The notes beneath the pieces were generated by a model. The model was not told the origin of the DNA and ran no database searches. It saw nothing but the letters and a program-made list of their open reading frames with translations. Shown piece after piece: positions 15,748 through 28,111 of a DNA stretch of 64,000 bases. The stretch spans positions 598,103,038-598,167,037 of the forward strand of contig OZ010786.1 of NCBI GenBank assembly GCA_963932465.1, given 5' to 3'. The translations under genes and the position numbers were made by a program. Source of the DNA: Maratus speciosus. Lineage: Eukaryota; Arthropoda; Arachnida; Araneae; Salticidae. How positions within the stretch are numbered: position 1 is the stretch's first letter; every line of letters begins with the position of its first letter.

Positions 15748-17088
15748 TATAAAAAGTGTGCCAAAGGACCCCCTATATACTACTGATATACACCGAGCTC
15801 TCTATTGAAAGTCGCTGACAACACTGACTGCCTACATGATTTCTTTAAGTTTATTTAAGATAATTAAAACATATGTTACACTGTAAGATTCAATCCCTTA
15901 ATTCTGGCTCCCGTCAATATCACGGGCTGAGGTGTCGTTCGTTATTTCTCATGCCCGTCATATTTCCGGGCTGGAGATTTATTGCTGGCAAAAACTTCTG
16001 CAACCAGAAAAATTTAACTGGCATTTCCGTGTGAAGTCTTTGAATATTACCGATCGGGTTCGTTTTTGGCGCTGATTGTGAAGTTCGACTTTGTATTGCA
16101 TGTTTCGAAATATGTCACACTCAAAAAATTATTAATAATTAAAATATAATGTATATTATATTATTTCATATATTATTTGTAAAAATTTGTTTGATGATTA
16201 TAAATAAATATCTAAGATGTGAAAAAGAAAGGTCTTATTCGCATTAGTTTGTATGGTGTAAAACAAACATTAAAACGCAGAATTTTCGCATGAAAGCTTT
16301 TCTACTAATGTGAATTTGTTCTATAACATCTTTTTTTTTTCGCCTTAAAAAAAAAAACAACTAATTGTATATTTTATGTAGAAACCTTATAATTATACAA
16401 TTTATGTTATATAAAAAGTAGGTACTTTTTTTATATAATATTAAGCGACCGTTAAGGGGTTAAAAATACCATTTCTTACAATCTAACAAAATATGATCAA
16501 ACATGTTATAAAAATACGTATTCTTTTTGATAAAAGCAAAATACATAGGTGGAACTAATGATTCAGAACATGCCCTATAGCTAGATCAATGACCTTTGAA
16601 TATATAAATATGAATATACACGTGACCGGTCAACAAAATGTTAAGAAAACATTCTTACCTTGTTTTTCCTTATCATTATTTATTCTATAAATCCGTCGAT
16701 CATCGCATAGCGAAAGTATCATTTATTAAAAATGGTTTACTGATTGGTCTTTATATACAATTTCTTATGTAATTCCGAAGAACTTGAATCTCTATACTTA
16801 TTAAACTATTTTTTAAAAAATTAGTATTTTTACATTTTAATGATAAACCTTTAGTGGAATACATAAAAAGGTTAGAAAATATATGCAGGAATACAGTAAA
16901 TGCACTAAAACCAATCCAATGTACCAAAATTAAACTCGTATGGATTGCGTAAACATTGTGAAACTGATTGAATAAGTTTTTTAATAAGTTTTTTCTAACA
17001 ATGTACTACATAACCGTGCATGCATATGATATTCAATGAATAAAATCATATTTACCGCACTTCAACCAACAATAAAATCATATTTACA
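15748..17088. other. Intergenic DNA, possible degraded TTAA element
   Basis: No coding frame is seen. A piggyBac-like right end (CCGTTAAGGGGTTAA, 16449-16463) is present, with a weak left partner near 15887 ('CAATCCCTTAATTCTGGCTC'). Two CCCGTCA...CGGGCT palindromes at 15909-15980 could be its subterminal repeats. The rest is AT-rich sequence with no evident structure. Confidence 0.3.
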
Positions 17089-17270
17089 GGGATGAGAGCA
17101 CTCCGACCCAAATTGTAGATTATTACCACTAAATTTTAAAATTATTCTTTGCTTTATGAAATCTCGGAAAATTCTACCATTAACTACCGTGAGAAATATT
17201 ATTAAAACTTAGAGGTAGCAATCAGTCATTTGGATCGGAGTGTTCTCATCTCTGTATTTACCGCGCTTCA
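17089..17270. mobile_element. MITE with ACAGGGATGAGAGCACTCCGA ends
   Basis: The left end ACAGGGATGAGAGCACTCC and the right end (complement ACAGAGATGAGAACACTCC) give about 27-bp imperfect terminal inverted repeats with an AT-rich centre. The right half recurs at 18446-18562 inside a larger duplication. Confidence 0.65.
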
Positions 17271-17402
17271 ACTTTTTCGACTTTTGTCCATTATGATTCC
17301 GTCTACGATTATTTTCAAACAACATTTTTTGATAAATTTGTAGTGGGGAACAGATGTCGCAAACTTTGGCGCAATTTTGTTTTCGAATACTTTTTAGGCC
17401 TA
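17132..17402. repeat. 271-bp direct repeat, copy 1
   Basis: Near-identical to 18446-18716, with only a few substitutions visible. It spans the right half of the adjacent MITE plus flanking 'cgacttttgtccattatgat' sequence up to 'tttttaggcctag'. The duplication therefore includes unique flank and is not just another MITE insertion. Confidence 0.8.
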
Positions 17403-18445
17403 GTGTGATGTAGTAATCACATTTATTTATTTATTTTTTTAATTGTAATGCAGCATTATTATCTCACGTTTTAAACTATTTATTTTTGATGCAAAACATC
17501 GTTCAAATCGCTTTTTTTCTTTCCTTTTTACCGCATGTAACAGAACTTTTGATTTCAGCTTTTCCCCCTCTTCCTGATCTATTTTTAGAAACAGCATGAC
17601 GTCGACCGCGTCATATTGGAGGTGTGTCTCCCCTCTTGCCTTTTGACTGTAGTTTCGTTTTTCCTGTGCTGTCATTCGTTCTACAGTTCATACGCAAATT
17701 TAATTTTAACAAATAGATTTAAATCATTTCTGGAGGTAGTTTTGTGGTCCCCTTTTATGTAGTATATATATCAATGCAGCCAGTTTTTTAACAGATTTTA
17801 AGATTTACGAAAGTATGTATTATTTTTGACAACGTGATTTGTCTTTTTTGAATTTCGGGCCTTAGCGCCTAAATTCAAAGAGCGATGTTCTTCAATAGCT
17901 ATAACTCGATATCTAAAAGTTTATCTTCGGTCTCTGGCTTTTTTTTATTTAACGCATATTTGATTTCGGACTTTTGATTATCAAGACCTTTAAAAAATGA
18001 TTTTAACCAGTATTCATCTTTATCATGGAATTACTTCCAAGTTTTAATAATTCTACGTGGAACGCTCTTCGAATGTGTACAGTGACCTACTTCTCCTAAT
18101 TACCTTCCACCTCTCAAGTGAATCAACGAATAAAGAAGATTTTTATAACTGCTGTCTCTTCAATCTGTCTACTGTTGTCATTTAAGTAAGATGATTCCTT
18201 TTATTTTTATATCCTGGTCACGGCACCAAATGTGACGATTTAAATATGTTGAGGAGGAGAATTAAGTAAATAAAAAGAGTTAATTTGTTGAGAATAAACA
18301 TAAGTGGCGAGAATAAACAATCTGGAGTGCCGTAAATGGAGTGATCGTATAGCTAAGATGATAAGGTTGGCTTGCAGTAAAAATAAAAGGAATAATCTTA
18401 CTTAAATGACAACAGTATTTAACTAAACTAACTAACAACAACTAA

Positions 18446-18716
18446 ATTTTAAAATTATTCTTTGCTTTATGAAATCTCGGAAAATTCTATCATTAACTAC
18501 GGTGAGAAATATTATTAAAACTTAGAGGTAGCTATCAGTCATTTGGATCGGAGTGTTCTCATCTCTGTATTTACCGCGCTTCAACTTTTTCGACTTTTGT
18601 CCATTATGATTCCGTCTACGATTATTTACAAACAACATTTTTTGATAAATTTGTAGTGGGGAACAGATGTCGCAAACTTTGGCGCAATTTTGTTTTCGAA
18701 TACTTTTTAGGCCTAG
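18446..18716. repeat. 271-bp direct repeat, copy 2
   Basis: Second copy of 17132-17402, 1,314 bp downstream in the same orientation. The region between them (17403-18445) holds no recognised gene. Confidence 0.8.
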
Positions 18717-18717
18717 C

Positions 18718-19215
18718 CTATAAAAATAGCATGTTAGTTTTATTTTATTTTATAAAACACACATAATTTTATTATAAAACACACACAATTTTATTCTAAA
18801 ATACACACATTTATTTCATGATAAAACACACAACTTTTATTATAAACACACAAAAATACTTTTATTACAAAACACTTACAGTCTATAATTTACAATAAAA
18901 CATACACAATGCTTTATTTAATATAAAACTTCAGCAATGTTTAATTTACTGTAAAAAACAGGAGAAACAACTGACTCAGATATTACTACCAGAAGGTTTT
19001 TAATATGCACTATCTGGTCTGTCTAGTTGCTATGCAAAACAATTATTTCGGGAAAAGTGCCGGGTCGGCACGCAATACAAAATGTCACCATTTTGGGTCC
19101 AAAAAGAAACCCGGTACCCCTGCGACATCTGTGGCTGTGATGGAAGTCTAGAATAAAGATCGTTGCTTGAAAAATGTGAGTTGTAAAATTTGATAAAAAA
19201 CAGCTATTCCTAAAC
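18718..19215. repeat. Dispersed repeat A with degenerate 'TTTTATTATAAAACACACA' array, copy 1
   Basis: Begins 'atagcatgttagttttat' and contains about nine degenerate units of 'ttttattataaaacacacac', then unique-looking sequence around 19000-19160. The same order of blocks recurs at 57716-58220, where two MITEs have entered it. Frames here are incidental. Confidence 0.6.
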
Positions 19216-20883
19216 ACAATAGAATGAAACTGACTGAACTGTGAACTTCTTTCTACCTTATTGACATAATCGCTACAAGTTACAATTTAGATTGCAACTT
19301 TGAACGAGAATTTTTTTTATGATTTGTGAATAGTTACAATATTGTAACGATGTTTATTTAATATCAAGTTTTTCACTTTTTTACCGGTATAGTTCAATAT
19401 TTTCTTCCACAAAATGACATTTCAAGATATACAAAATGACCGATATTTGAAAATTTCTCAAAATTATCCATTTGTTTTATATTTTAGTTTGGTTTCTTTT
19501 TGTTTCTATTGCTTTTGTTTTTCTCTTTCTTTCCCCTTCTAACAGATAATTCACCCCAAAAGATATCTCTCAAACGTATTGTTGTAAAAGTAAATTCAGC
19601 AGTGATATTTCAGAATGATCATTCCATCGAAAAACTTTTGTTTTTGCCTACATATAATGCACATTTAAATTTTCAATAGTGAACGTGAAAAATCATTATT
19701 TCTCTCATATAATACGCACAATTCTAACTAAACGGCAAAAAATCCGGAATTTGAAATTTTTACTAATGTAAATTATCTTAATTTTTCCTTTTTTTTTTTT
19801 CATTTTAGAAGAACCTTACAATTTATTTTCGGCATTATGTACTGTTTTTCTACTAGGAAATTAGTATAAAATATATCGCTACCACTGATATAATGCCCCA
19901 ATATATGAGATATACATTAATCCACGTAAAATAAAGAAAGTACGATAAAAATAAATCAATTTATATTTTATTATTACAATTTATATATTTTATTATTACA
20001 GCTTCATGTTAAAGGAACAGACTTGCATGTTCCGCATTAAAATTTCCCGAAATCCTCCCAAAATCGATCTGCGCATCTCCTCGCACATTCTCTCGTGTTT
20101 AAAACATTAATTCCTAACATAATATATTTATATGCTGTCGCCCTCTAGGGAGAAGACAATAAAGTACAATCATGTTCTGCTAATGCTTTTGACTAAATTA
20201 AACTATGTTTTATAAAATAAATGTATTATGTAAGTAATTTATTTGGAAAAAATCGAAATATATTTAATGGAATTTTGTTTTGATGTACAGTCAAATATTT
20301 ATTAATTATATACAAGCAATCTTTTAACTTGTTGTATTAAGTTAATTTGTAAATTTTAATTTATATATTTTTTACATTTCTTATAGTATTCCAATTTATA
20401 ATCAATAATAATTTATTAATTTATAATTTTTGTAAAATAATTTAAAATAAATATTTATAAAAGAAATGACGTTTCCCATAAAGGTATTTTTATTGCTGAA
20501 AATGGTCATGAAATCATGACATGTTAAATTATGCAATAAATAAATAAATAAAAGAAGAAGAACGAAAGAGAGTTGGTATTGTATTCGATTAGTGATAGCT
20601 CAAAATACATTTTATTTTGCTTAACATCAACTCAAAATCTTACTACGAAAATGTAGATTTTAGAGAGGTCTCCTAGATCAGATTTTTATTGTTTTTTACC
20701 AATGTGTTATACGTCACCAAGTATAGTTACATACTAAGGTTAATCAATTAAAGCTTTTAATGATAATCAGTGTAATATTGCGTCTTTCTGATGTAGTTTC
20801 GCATTTTCTTACTCTCAGACTACATTGCAAGTCAATGAATCTGACGTAATAGTGAAAACATATGCAATCATATTCATTATATA
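19216..20883. other. Intergenic AT-rich DNA
   Basis: About 1.7 kb with no credible gene, RNA or complete mobile element. A CA/CT-rich tract and T-runs occur near 19500-19800. Confidence 0.4.
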
Positions 20884-23800
20884 CAGGGTGTCCAAAAAGT
20901 TTGGAAACGGTCGAATAACTCGAGAAATACACATCAGATTGAAAAACGAAAAAATACGTATTAAATATTTTTTTAAAAAGCTACTCAGTGATACCAAATT
21001 TAACTCCCCGCAACCGATCCCCGGGAGGTCAAAGGGTGTCCAACTTTGAAGTCTTGAATGATAACCACCATTTTTTATTGCAGATTCTGATTCTACGGAC
21101 AAAAATACGTAACTTTTGTAATTAATATTTTTTCGGATCCTCGTTGATCATGGTGTAATCGAGCAAATTCGACAGAGACATATTTTGGATTTCCCAACCA
21201 AGTTTTGACATCTCGAAATCTGATTAGCCAGAACTTTTGACGTCAAAGTAGCCGTCTTTTGCGGGAATAGTGTTTCTTGAGAACAATCAGTGGAGATTGT
21301 TTCGATGGCGCTTTACATGCTTTTTCCATAAAAAATAATAGTAATTAAAGTAGTTTTCTATTTGTAATTTTTTTTTTATCCAGTCGTTCATTTCTAAATA
21401 ATAACCTACGTATTTTGATCTTTAAACGAGTAAATATGCACCTCCCCTCCCGAACAGAAAAATAATAATCTTGATTATTTGGGGCGGGGTCTGTTGATTT
21501 TCTGCGTTTCGATGGCTTCTGCTGCTAAAAAAAAAAAAACATTTAATTCGGGGACGGATGGGGATTTATCGGGTTTTTTTTAATTATTACTGTAGAATAA
21601 CATATAGGATCAAAATAAAAAACATATAAAATCTTTTTGTGGTGGTTGAAGAAAGGATCGGGGAAGTAACGTAAATGCCAGGCGGGGGTGGGATTAAAGA
21701 TTTTGATTGATTAGTTACTGCAACTACAAAATATCAAGCAGGGAAGAAATTTTATCAATAATTCTAATAAACGTAATAATTTATTGCCATTTAAAATATT
21801 TTTCAATTTAACCTTTTTTTCATAATTTAAAAATTGAAAATTTTTGATCCTTTAAACTTTTTTATTTAAAAAATAATTAAACTCTTTAAGCTCTACTGAT
21901 TACTTGCTGGAAGAGACGACGTTTTAATTTTCATAACAGAAGGATAATGTAGAAAATTGTTTATTTATTTATTTATCATTACAACAAAATAACAAATGTG
22001 ACAAAATATATAAACTGAAATATAATTGGCAGAACAAATTAAAAACAAATGAGTTTATTTCCTACATTTTTTTTTTAAGCCCGATAAGGGACATTTATAA
22101 ATATATTTCATTCAGTTAGTTCTACGTTCAATGTTAAATTTTTGCAACAAATAAGTTAAACCTATTGTACATTTAAAAAAAAAAAAAAAAAAACATCAAA
22201 CAAATCATCATATGATACATGAAACACATTAAAAATTTAGGTTCCGTTACAAAGAAATCTAAATAAATTTTAGACTTTTTCCATTTTCAAGTTGCAGATT
22301 TTGTATTATGCTTATGATGAGTGTGTACAAATTGATAAGGTACATGTAAAATACAAAAAAAAAAGTAAATAAATAAATAAATAAAAAATAAAAAGTCTAA
22401 GATTTATTTCGATTAAGTTTGAAGGGAACCTAAGTTTTTAGGATATTTAAATTGTTATATTGTTTGAATTTTGTTTTTATTTTTTAATGTTCAATTGGTT
22501 TAACCCTTACCGGCGCGGAGTAATTCTGTTTATAAACTGATGAAATGATAGACTGACACCAGAATTTATAAACGAGTTTATTAGAAAATATAAACTTGTT
22601 TATTTTCAAATACGTTATAAATGGAAATTTTTAATTACATATTCTGGGTGCCAGTAAAATAAAATTTAGGCGTCCTTTTTTAAGTACACTGGCCGTGAAA
22701 GGGTTAATTCATTTGTTACAAAAATTTAACATAAAACGTAGAACTAACTGAATGAAATGTATGAATAAATGTCCCTTCTCGGTCTTAAAAAAAATGTAGG
22801 AAATAAACCGATTTGTTTTTAATTTGTTCTGCAAATTACTTTCTTGTTCATACATTTTTTCCCATTTGTTATTTTATTGTAATAATTAATAAATAATTAA
22901 ACAATTTTCTACATTATCATTCCCTTATGAAAATTAAAACGTTTTCTCCCCCAGGAAATAATATACAGAGCTTAAAGAGTTAAATTATAAAGTTTAAAAG
23001 ATCAAAATTTTTCAATTGTTTAAAATTATTAAATTTAAAATTGTGATAAAAATTTTAAAATGAAAAAATATATTAATTTACAAAAAATTATTACATCTAT
23101 TAGAATTTTTTAAATGTTTTCTGCCCTACTTACTATTTAGTAGCTGCAGTAACTAATCAATCATCAAAACCTATAATTCAACCCCCACCCGAAATTTACG
23201 CTACTTCCCATCCTTTGCTCAGCGAGCACAAAAATATTTTATATGTTTTTTTGGGTCCGATATGTTATTCTATAGTAATAATAATAATAATAATAAAAAC
23301 ATACACCCCCATTCGCCCCCAAATTAAATGATTTTTTTTTTAACAGCAGAAGCCGTCGAAACGCAGAATATCAACATACCCCTCCCCAATTAATGACGGC
23401 TATCATTTTTCTGTTCGCGAGGGGAGGTGCAAAGGTACTCGTTAAAAGATCGAAATACGCAGGTTGTTATTTAAAAATGATCGACTGGATTTAAAAAAAT
23501 GCAAATAGAAAACTAATTTAATATATTTCTAATAATTTTTATGGAAAAAGCATATAAAGCGCCATCGAAACAATCTCCACTGATAGTTTTCCAGAAACAC
23601 TATTCCCGCGAAAGACGGCTACTTTGACGTCAAAAGTTCTGGCTAATCAGATTTCGAGATGTCAAAACCTGGTTGGGAAAACCAAAATATGTATCTGTCA
23701 AATTTGCTCGATTACAACGTGATCAACGAGGATCCGAAAAAAAATGTTAATTACAAAAGTTACGTATTTTTGTCCTTAGAATCCGAATCTGCAATAAAAA

Positions 23801-23993
23801 ATGGTGGTTATCGTTCAAGATTTTGAAGTTGGACCCCCTTTGACCGCCCCCCCCCCTCGGGGGTCGGCTGCGGGGGTTAAATTTGATATCGAGTAGCTTT
23901 TTTAAAAAATATTTAACACGTATTTTTTTGTTTTTCAATTTGATGTGTATTTCTCGAGTTTCTCGTCAGTTTCCAAACTTTTCAGACACCCTG
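20884..23993. mobile_element. 3.1-kb near-palindromic foldback element with CAGGGTGTCC ends
   Basis: The left end CAGGGTGTCCAAAAAGTTTG (20884) is mirrored at the right end (complement CAGGGTGTCTGAAAAGTTTG, ending 23993), both next to TA. The inverse match runs almost the whole length: 'gcgccatcgaaacaatctcc' at 23559 mirrors about 21295, and 'aaaagtctaagatttatttc' near 22385 mirrors 22270. The symmetry centre is near 22.34 kb. The arms are about 1.4 kb each with moderate divergence. There is no transposase. Termini and TA target suggest a mariner/IS630-type non-autonomous element. The right arm carries a MITE at 22504-22703. Confidence 0.75.
22504..22703. mobile_element. TTAA MITE (family 1, copy 1) in the foldback right arm
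   Basis: 200 bp from CCCTTACCGGCGCGG to the complement of CCCTTTCACGGCC, flanked by TTAA (22500-22503 and 22704-22707). The opposite arm near 22150 shows the empty site ('aataagttaaacctattg'). This MITE therefore entered after the palindrome had formed. A related copy is at 25629-25824. Confidence 0.8.
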
Positions 23994-24488
23994 TATGAAT
24001 ATATACATTCATACATGTCTGCAAAAATCTTATATATGTATGTGTGTGCTTCTAATATAGTTGAAAATTGTATATGATTTAGATATCATCGGTGACCATT
24101 TACTCCTATTTTCATAAAATTCTTCAGATCACAATGCCGTTCGAAGATATCACTAATGTAGACAACATATACAAGAAGGAAAAAAAGTATATCTTCCGGA
24201 TTCTAATGATGACCAAAAAATTATTTGTTTCAGTTATGCATTATTACTAATAAATTGTATTTTAAAAATAATACAGTTTAATGCTAAACATACCATTCAT
24301 GTAAGGATTGGGATTGTACAACGTACTATATAATTACAAAACAAAAGATCACTTATGTCTAAAAAACCCAAGTTTTTCTCTAACATAGATTACTTTACTT
24401 TTGTTTTTCATATCTAATATCTCACTGTTTAGACACTGGAAATTGAATAGAATTTATAACAAACCGCTAAGCGAAAACATTAATCATA
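23994..24488. other. Intergenic DNA, no feature recognised
   Basis: About 0.5 kb between the foldback element and an AT-rich repeat array. No frame, RNA gene or terminal repeat is seen. Confidence 0.4.
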
Positions 24489-24957
24489 TATTTAAATAAT
24501 AATATTTATTAATATTAATTATACATGTAAATAATAATGTTAATTAATATTAATTATATATATTTAAAAAAATAAATTAATATTAGTTATACACATACTT
24601 AAATGAAAATAATCATACTAATTATATATATTTAAACAATTATTAGTTAATATCAGTTATGCACGTTTAAATATTAATTAATTATATATATTTAAATAAT
24701 AATATTAATTATATATTTAAATAGAGATAATAATATACGAAAAACAAGGAAATCTTTCATTAAAGATTTTCCTTTTTTTCTTATATTATTATCAATATTT
24801 TAATAATTATTAGTTAATATCAATTATACATATTTAAATATTAATATATATATATATTATATTTAATTTATATTAATAAGATAAAATTCGATTATTATCA
24901 ATATTTAAATAATTATTAGTTAATATCAATTATACATATTTAAATATTAATTATATA
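24489..24957. repeat. AT-rich 'TTAATATTAATTATATATTTAAAT' array with hairpin, copy 1
   Basis: Degenerate tandem units alternate 'ttaattatatatatttaaat' with 'aataattattagttaatatc'. A perfect-type hairpin (24725-24790) has arms 'gataataatata' and 'tatattattatc' around 'aaggaaatctttcattaaagattttcctt'. The stretch 24862-24957 recurs almost unchanged at 45590-45685, so this is a dispersed element and not simple low complexity. Confidence 0.6.
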
Positions 24958-25259
24958 CACTCCTCAGCAAAAGTTTAGACACTGTTTATTTTTAACCTAT
25001 AAATAAAAAATACGAACACTTGGGTTATAAAAATGACTGTACTTATTTTTAAATATATTTTAAACGTTTTAGGACAGAAATAACGGTTTTAATGTAGGAT
25101 ATTATTTCATTTAACTGAAAAAAGTGAAATTTGCATATTGCAAAAGTTTAAACACTTTTGTGATTTTTTGGATATTGTTTACCGAAAACCGCATATTACA
25201 AACTTATGACGTCACATGCATGAAGTATTTAAGTGCACCTCGCGATAGCATCGGTTAAT

Positions 25260-26125
25260 GAAGATGCGCGAGCAAGAAATTTTCAGTCAGATGAAATAAT
25301 TAAAGCATGGAAGCTGAAATCAAAAGAGAAGACTGTTACGGAAATTTCAGCTACTTTCAATCGGCCAAAGAAGTCTGTCTATTAAGTACTGTCTAAGGGT
25401 GACTCTTTCAAAGGAAAACATAGATCTGGAAGGACTCGTGTGGCCAGAAAACGAGATTATAGAAGGATCCATAAACTGGCATCTAGACAAATGATGACTG
25501 CTAATCGCATTAAAAGTGAGTTAGAGCTTTCTGTGTCGACGGATAATTTCGTAGATGCTTTAAAGAAAGATGTACATTAGTTTACATGAAAATGATAAAA
25601 CCACCAGCCTTGAAATCTCACAACAAATTGGCCCCTTTCCTATCGCGGAGTAATTCTTTTTATAAACGGATGAAATAATGGACTGATACCAGAATTTATA
25701 AACGAAGTTATAAGAAAATATGAAATTGCTTATTTTCACGTATATTATAAAAGGAAAATTTTAATTAAATATTCTTGCCATTACTGGAATTAAAATTATG
25801 TGTTCTTTGCTCTCGAAAGGGTTGATGACTTGAGCCTCACTTTGTTAATTCTCAAGTATCTCTGGAGTTTCTCAATGGTCGCCAAGCTACGTAAGACTAC
25901 ATACATACATTGGAAAACAATTTACAGCCATTTGGTGAACTTTTATCTCTTCCAAAGTATGTATTTGAGCAAGATAATGCGTCTATTCATATTGCATACA
26001 AATCAAAAAATTGGTTTAACTCTCAAAATATTACTGTTTTCGACTGGCCCGCGTGTAGCCCTGATCTGAACCCAATCGAAAACTTTTGTGGAATCATATC
26101 TCATACGGTTTATGCAATTTTTTAA
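25260..26125 (+). pseudogene. Tc1-like transposase pseudogene
   Basis: The N-terminal part (about 25290-25600) reads 'KAWKLKSKEKTVTEISATFN' and 'HRSGRTRVARKRDYRRIHKL', a Tc1-type helix-turn-helix with a GRPR-like linker, with internal stops. After the MITE, the catalytic C-terminus continues: 'FEQDNASIHIAYKSKNWF' (second Asp) and 'VFDWPACSPDLNPIENFCG' (SPDLNPIEN, third acidic region), ending at 26123-26125. The first catalytic region is lost or scrambled. The gene cannot give an active transposase. Confidence 0.75.
25629..25824. mobile_element. TTAA-type MITE (family 1, copy 2) inside the Tc1-like element
   Basis: Shares the block 'gcggagtaattct', 'tttataaacggatgaaataatgg' and 'accagaatttataaacga' with 22504-22703 and ends in 'tctcgaaagggttga'. 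The target TTAA copies are mutated, so it is older or more diverged than copy 1. Confidence 0.7.
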
Positions 26126-26513
26126 CAATACTCCTCTGTAAATGAACTTCGATCAGATGTTGAACGTGTTTGGCACGAAATAGACCCCCAAGTGATGCAG
26201 GATTTAGTTTCTTCGATGGAAAGTCACATTTTTGCATTAATAGCAGACAATGTAGGTGCAGTTCGATTTTAATTTATGGATATTTTTCTGTTAACAGACA
26301 GATTGACTATACTTTTTCAACAATGTTAAATTCATTTTTTTGTTATTATATATTATGTAAAGTGTATAAATTAAAATTTATTGTTTGTGTATGAAGGATA
26401 AGTCCCCAGTAATATATGACAGTTGAATTACAACAATTCGTTACATACTTCTCGGCACAGAAGCATAATAGATCATTGTCTAAACTTTTGCTGAGCACTG
26501 TATATAAATACTA

Positions 26514-26600
26514 ATGAAACGAATTTATGAAACGGATTCCATGAAACGGCTGAAATGAAACGATTCTGTGAAACGGCTGATTAAACAACTGATTATGTTT
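26514..26600. repeat. Short 'TGAAACG' repeat
   Basis: Five copies of 'tgaaacg' at 14-18 bp spacing ('aatgaaacgaatttatgaaacggattcc...'). It begins immediately beyond the Tc1-like right end. Confidence 0.5.
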
Positions 26601-28050
26601 CACTGCGATTTCTCCTGAAATACGGAATACTTCGCGATGAAATTAACACCAAAATTCCGTATTGATCCGCAGATCTCAAAATTGGTATTCGAATTTTTAA
26701 ATTCGAGTTAGTTTTCGAAATATTAATTTTTTTCTAATTTTACATACTTTTTTCTAGTGATGGCAACTCAAATTTTAATCATAACAGATATTTCTTTTCA
26801 CATTTTAGAAAAGGTTATTATTTTAAACTAATTTGGCGACCAGTTTGGCCTCCCTTAAATGTATGCTAAGAAATTCATCATGTTATTTTTTATTCATAAT
26901 TCAATTTGTATTTCGTTATCATTTTATTTAATACAAAACTTTCATTTAAAACTGAAACATTTAAAATAAATGGCTTTCACTTCTTTCTTTTTTTTAAACG
27001 AAACGAAACGAAAAATATTAGGCACAGATATCATATACGCAACGCTGTACCTAATTGGCGCCAAAATGGCGTTATTCTGTCCGACATAGTAACCCCGCTA
27101 TTGTTGCTTATTTATCAATAAATGTTTATTTGAATTTATTTTCTTTTTAGTTACAAAAAAATGTTATAAATTGTTTTGTTCTATAGCTATTAATTAAACT
27201 TTTTTTTTATTTATTGTCATTTCATTTTAAAAATAAAATAAAATAATTAAAAAATACATATGTAACTGGTATTCGAAAACGAGGCTTTCGCCAAATTGTT
27301 CTAAAACAAATGCCCGCCAAACCCGGTGCGCATATGACAATACAACAAATCATGACTTTTAATTTCAACTCCAAAGCAATGTGTTAATCTTACTACTACT
27401 CCCGTCGACCAATTTCGCCAAATTATATAAATCGCCAAACCACTCGCCAAATTATACAAATTGACATAATATTTAATTTTAAATAACGACAGAACAAATA
27501 AATTAGTATAACATTAATAAAGATACAAATAAAACGTCGAAATAAAAATCACTTGATGGCATAAACACATGTAACTTCCTTAAAGTCAAGTGAATGTGAC
27601 ATTTACGACCAACCATTATTGGCATTTAATCTTATAGTTTGGCGATAGATTTTAGATATAACAGGCAAGAGATTGTGAATCAAACACGAAAACAACCATT
27701 GGATACACCCCAAAGATACACCTCATACAGGATATTAAAAATTATTAGAGCACAATACCTGAATGACATACTAAGGGTCAAAACTACTGCATATCAGCAT
27801 GGAAAATTGTAATATATTTTGTAGTATTTGTAGTATGTGTGTTTTATTATAAACCATTGGATGTCTTAACAACAACAGATTCTGCCTTAAATTTTTGCAA
27901 TCAAAGGGAATTGAATGGAAACCCGTTTACAGGGAGATCGCTACAGGTTTTTTCAGTGTAATTCAATCTTCTCTAATCTTTTAAAAAGCGATCAGATTAG
28001 CGTACTTTTAGATTCTGCAGTGTCTGAACGGGGGTTGACGAGAGTAGCTT
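26601..28050. other. Intergenic DNA with dispersed repeat fragments
   Basis: 26830-27120 resembles 55680-55985 ('cttaaatgtatgctaagaaa', 'tttcatttaaaactgaaaca') and includes a piece related to the 'ggcacagatgtcatat' MITE of 57.8 kb. 27712-27806 recurs at 35238-35332 ('aaagatacacctcatacagg ... cagcatgg'). No gene is seen. Confidence 0.4.
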
Positions 28051-28071
28051 GCAGGGGGCAGAGCCCCTCTA

Positions 28072-28072
<1 letters not shown>
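28040..28072 (+). mobile_element. Helitron-like 3' end
   Basis: A GC-rich hairpin (GGGGGCAGAGCCCCT, 28054-28068) is followed at once by CTAG and then T, as expected for the Helitron 3' end (hairpin then CTRR, inserted before T). The 5' TC end is not identified. A microsatellite follows directly. Confidence 0.4.

Positions 28073-28108
<36 letters not shown>
28073..28108. repeat. (TA)n microsatellite
   Basis: About 17 TA units between the Helitron-like end and the reverse transcriptase fragment. Confidence 0.9.
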
Positions 28109-28110
<2 letters not shown>

Positions 28111-28111
28111 T

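Larger units (their letters stand above)
24958..26500 (+). mobile_element. Tc1-like element, decayed
   Basis: Terminal inverted repeats CACTCCTCAGCAAAAGTTTA (24958) and complement CAGTGCTCAGCAAAAGTTTA (ending 26500), with TA on both sides. The internal length fits a Tc1/mariner element of about 1.35 kb plus one MITE insertion (25629-25824). Confidence 0.8.

Noticed and set aside
15617..15750. Right terminal inverted repeat of the Polinton
   Set aside because: The left terminus lies outside the window, so no match can be tested. The structure is itself a complete palindrome, which fits a separate MITE better.
15887..16463. Complete TTAA transposon between 'CAATCCCTTAATTC' and 'CCGTTAAGGGGTTAA'
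   Set aside because: The right end looks piggyBac-like, but the left partner has only a weak match and no TTAA duplication, so it was mentioned only as a possibility.
24489..24957. CRISPR-like regular repeat array
   Set aside because: Repeats are degenerate, AT-rich and lack unique spacers of constant length. The genome is eukaryotic and the array is duplicated elsewhere as a unit.
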